5,147 bases of DNA, taken from NCBI GenBank assembly GCA_024710825.1, contig JANJUA010000156.1:1-5147 (forward strand), read 5' to 3'. A program made the position numbers and the translations under genes. Within the stretch, counting starts at the first letter, position 1; each line of letters starts with the position of its first letter. Positions 5,130-5,147 of this stretch are shown here, one piece after another. This stretch comes from Solirubrobacteraceae bacterium (lineage in GTDB: Bacteria; Actinomycetota; Thermoleophilia; Solirubrobacterales; Solirubrobacteraceae). A model generated the notes under the pieces. The model made no database searches and was not told the origin of the DNA. It saw only the letters and a list, made by a program, of their open reading frames with translations.

Positions 5130-5147
5130 GCGCTGCCGACCTCGTGG
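5126..5147 (+). CDS. kdpA: KdpA, K+-transporting ATPase potassium-binding subunit, first codons only
   Basis: An ATG at 5126 overlaps the kdpF stop by 4 bp and opens a frame reading MSAADLV before the window ends. Seven codons cannot identify a protein on their own. The call rests on context: kdpF directly upstream with translational-coupling overlap, and divergent kdpDE. KdpA is the channel-like membrane subunit that selects and binds K+ in the KdpFABC pump. The start lacks its own ribosome binding site, which fits coupling to kdpF. Confidence 0.7.

Overview
The window is very GC-rich bacterial chromosome with GC-biased third codon positions. Long spurious open frames run opposite and alongside the real genes, as expected at this composition. 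The gene set points to an actinobacterium, most likely a deep-branching one such as class Thermoleophilia (Solirubrobacter/Conexibacter-like). The clues are a GluRS of the kind usually paired with GatCAB, an HDOD-LuxR fusion, a divergent kdpDE/kdpFABC locus, and TAnnnT hexamers close to start codons that suggest leaderless transcripts. The placement is an inference from style and is not proven.

Left part (1-1471): the 5' end of an endonuclease IV gene (nfo, minus strand, 39 codons visible, running off the left edge) is divergent from a complete gltX (plus strand, 440 aa). Only 29 bp separate their start codons. Middle (1472-1719): a 248-bp intergenic region with several small inverted repeats, a possible ECF-type promoter and, most notably, an excellent match to the flagellar sigma-28 (FliA) promoter (CTCA-N17-GCCGATAA). 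This precedes a 360-aa protein with an N-terminal HDOD domain and a C-terminal LuxR/GerE helix-turn-helix (1720-2802). Its context suggests a regulator expressed with the motility regulon.

Right part (2889-5147): a potassium-homeostasis locus. Sensor kinase gene kdpD and response regulator gene kdpE form a minus-strand operon with a 4-bp ATGA overlap, convergent with the HDOD-LuxR gene. Divergently, on the plus strand, lie a 26-codon kdpF and, overlapping its stop by 4 bp, the first 22 bases of kdpA, cut by the window edge. The KdpD here is a short form: it keeps the four-helix DUF4118 membrane module, a linker/GAF-like region and the kinase core, but lacks the large N-terminal KdpD and USP domains. 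The 67-bp kdpD-kdpF gap and the kdpD start contain an 11-bp-period direct repeat (TCTTCATGCG twice) suited to an OmpR-family regulator such as KdpE. They also hold a short inverted repeat and a TAnnnT hexamer 7 nt before the kdpF ATG.

No rRNA, tRNA, CRISPR array, insertion sequence or phage remnant was seen. The genes belong to known families. The parts most worth a second look are the sigma-28 promoter on a one-protein HDOD-LuxR regulator and the compact kdp control region.
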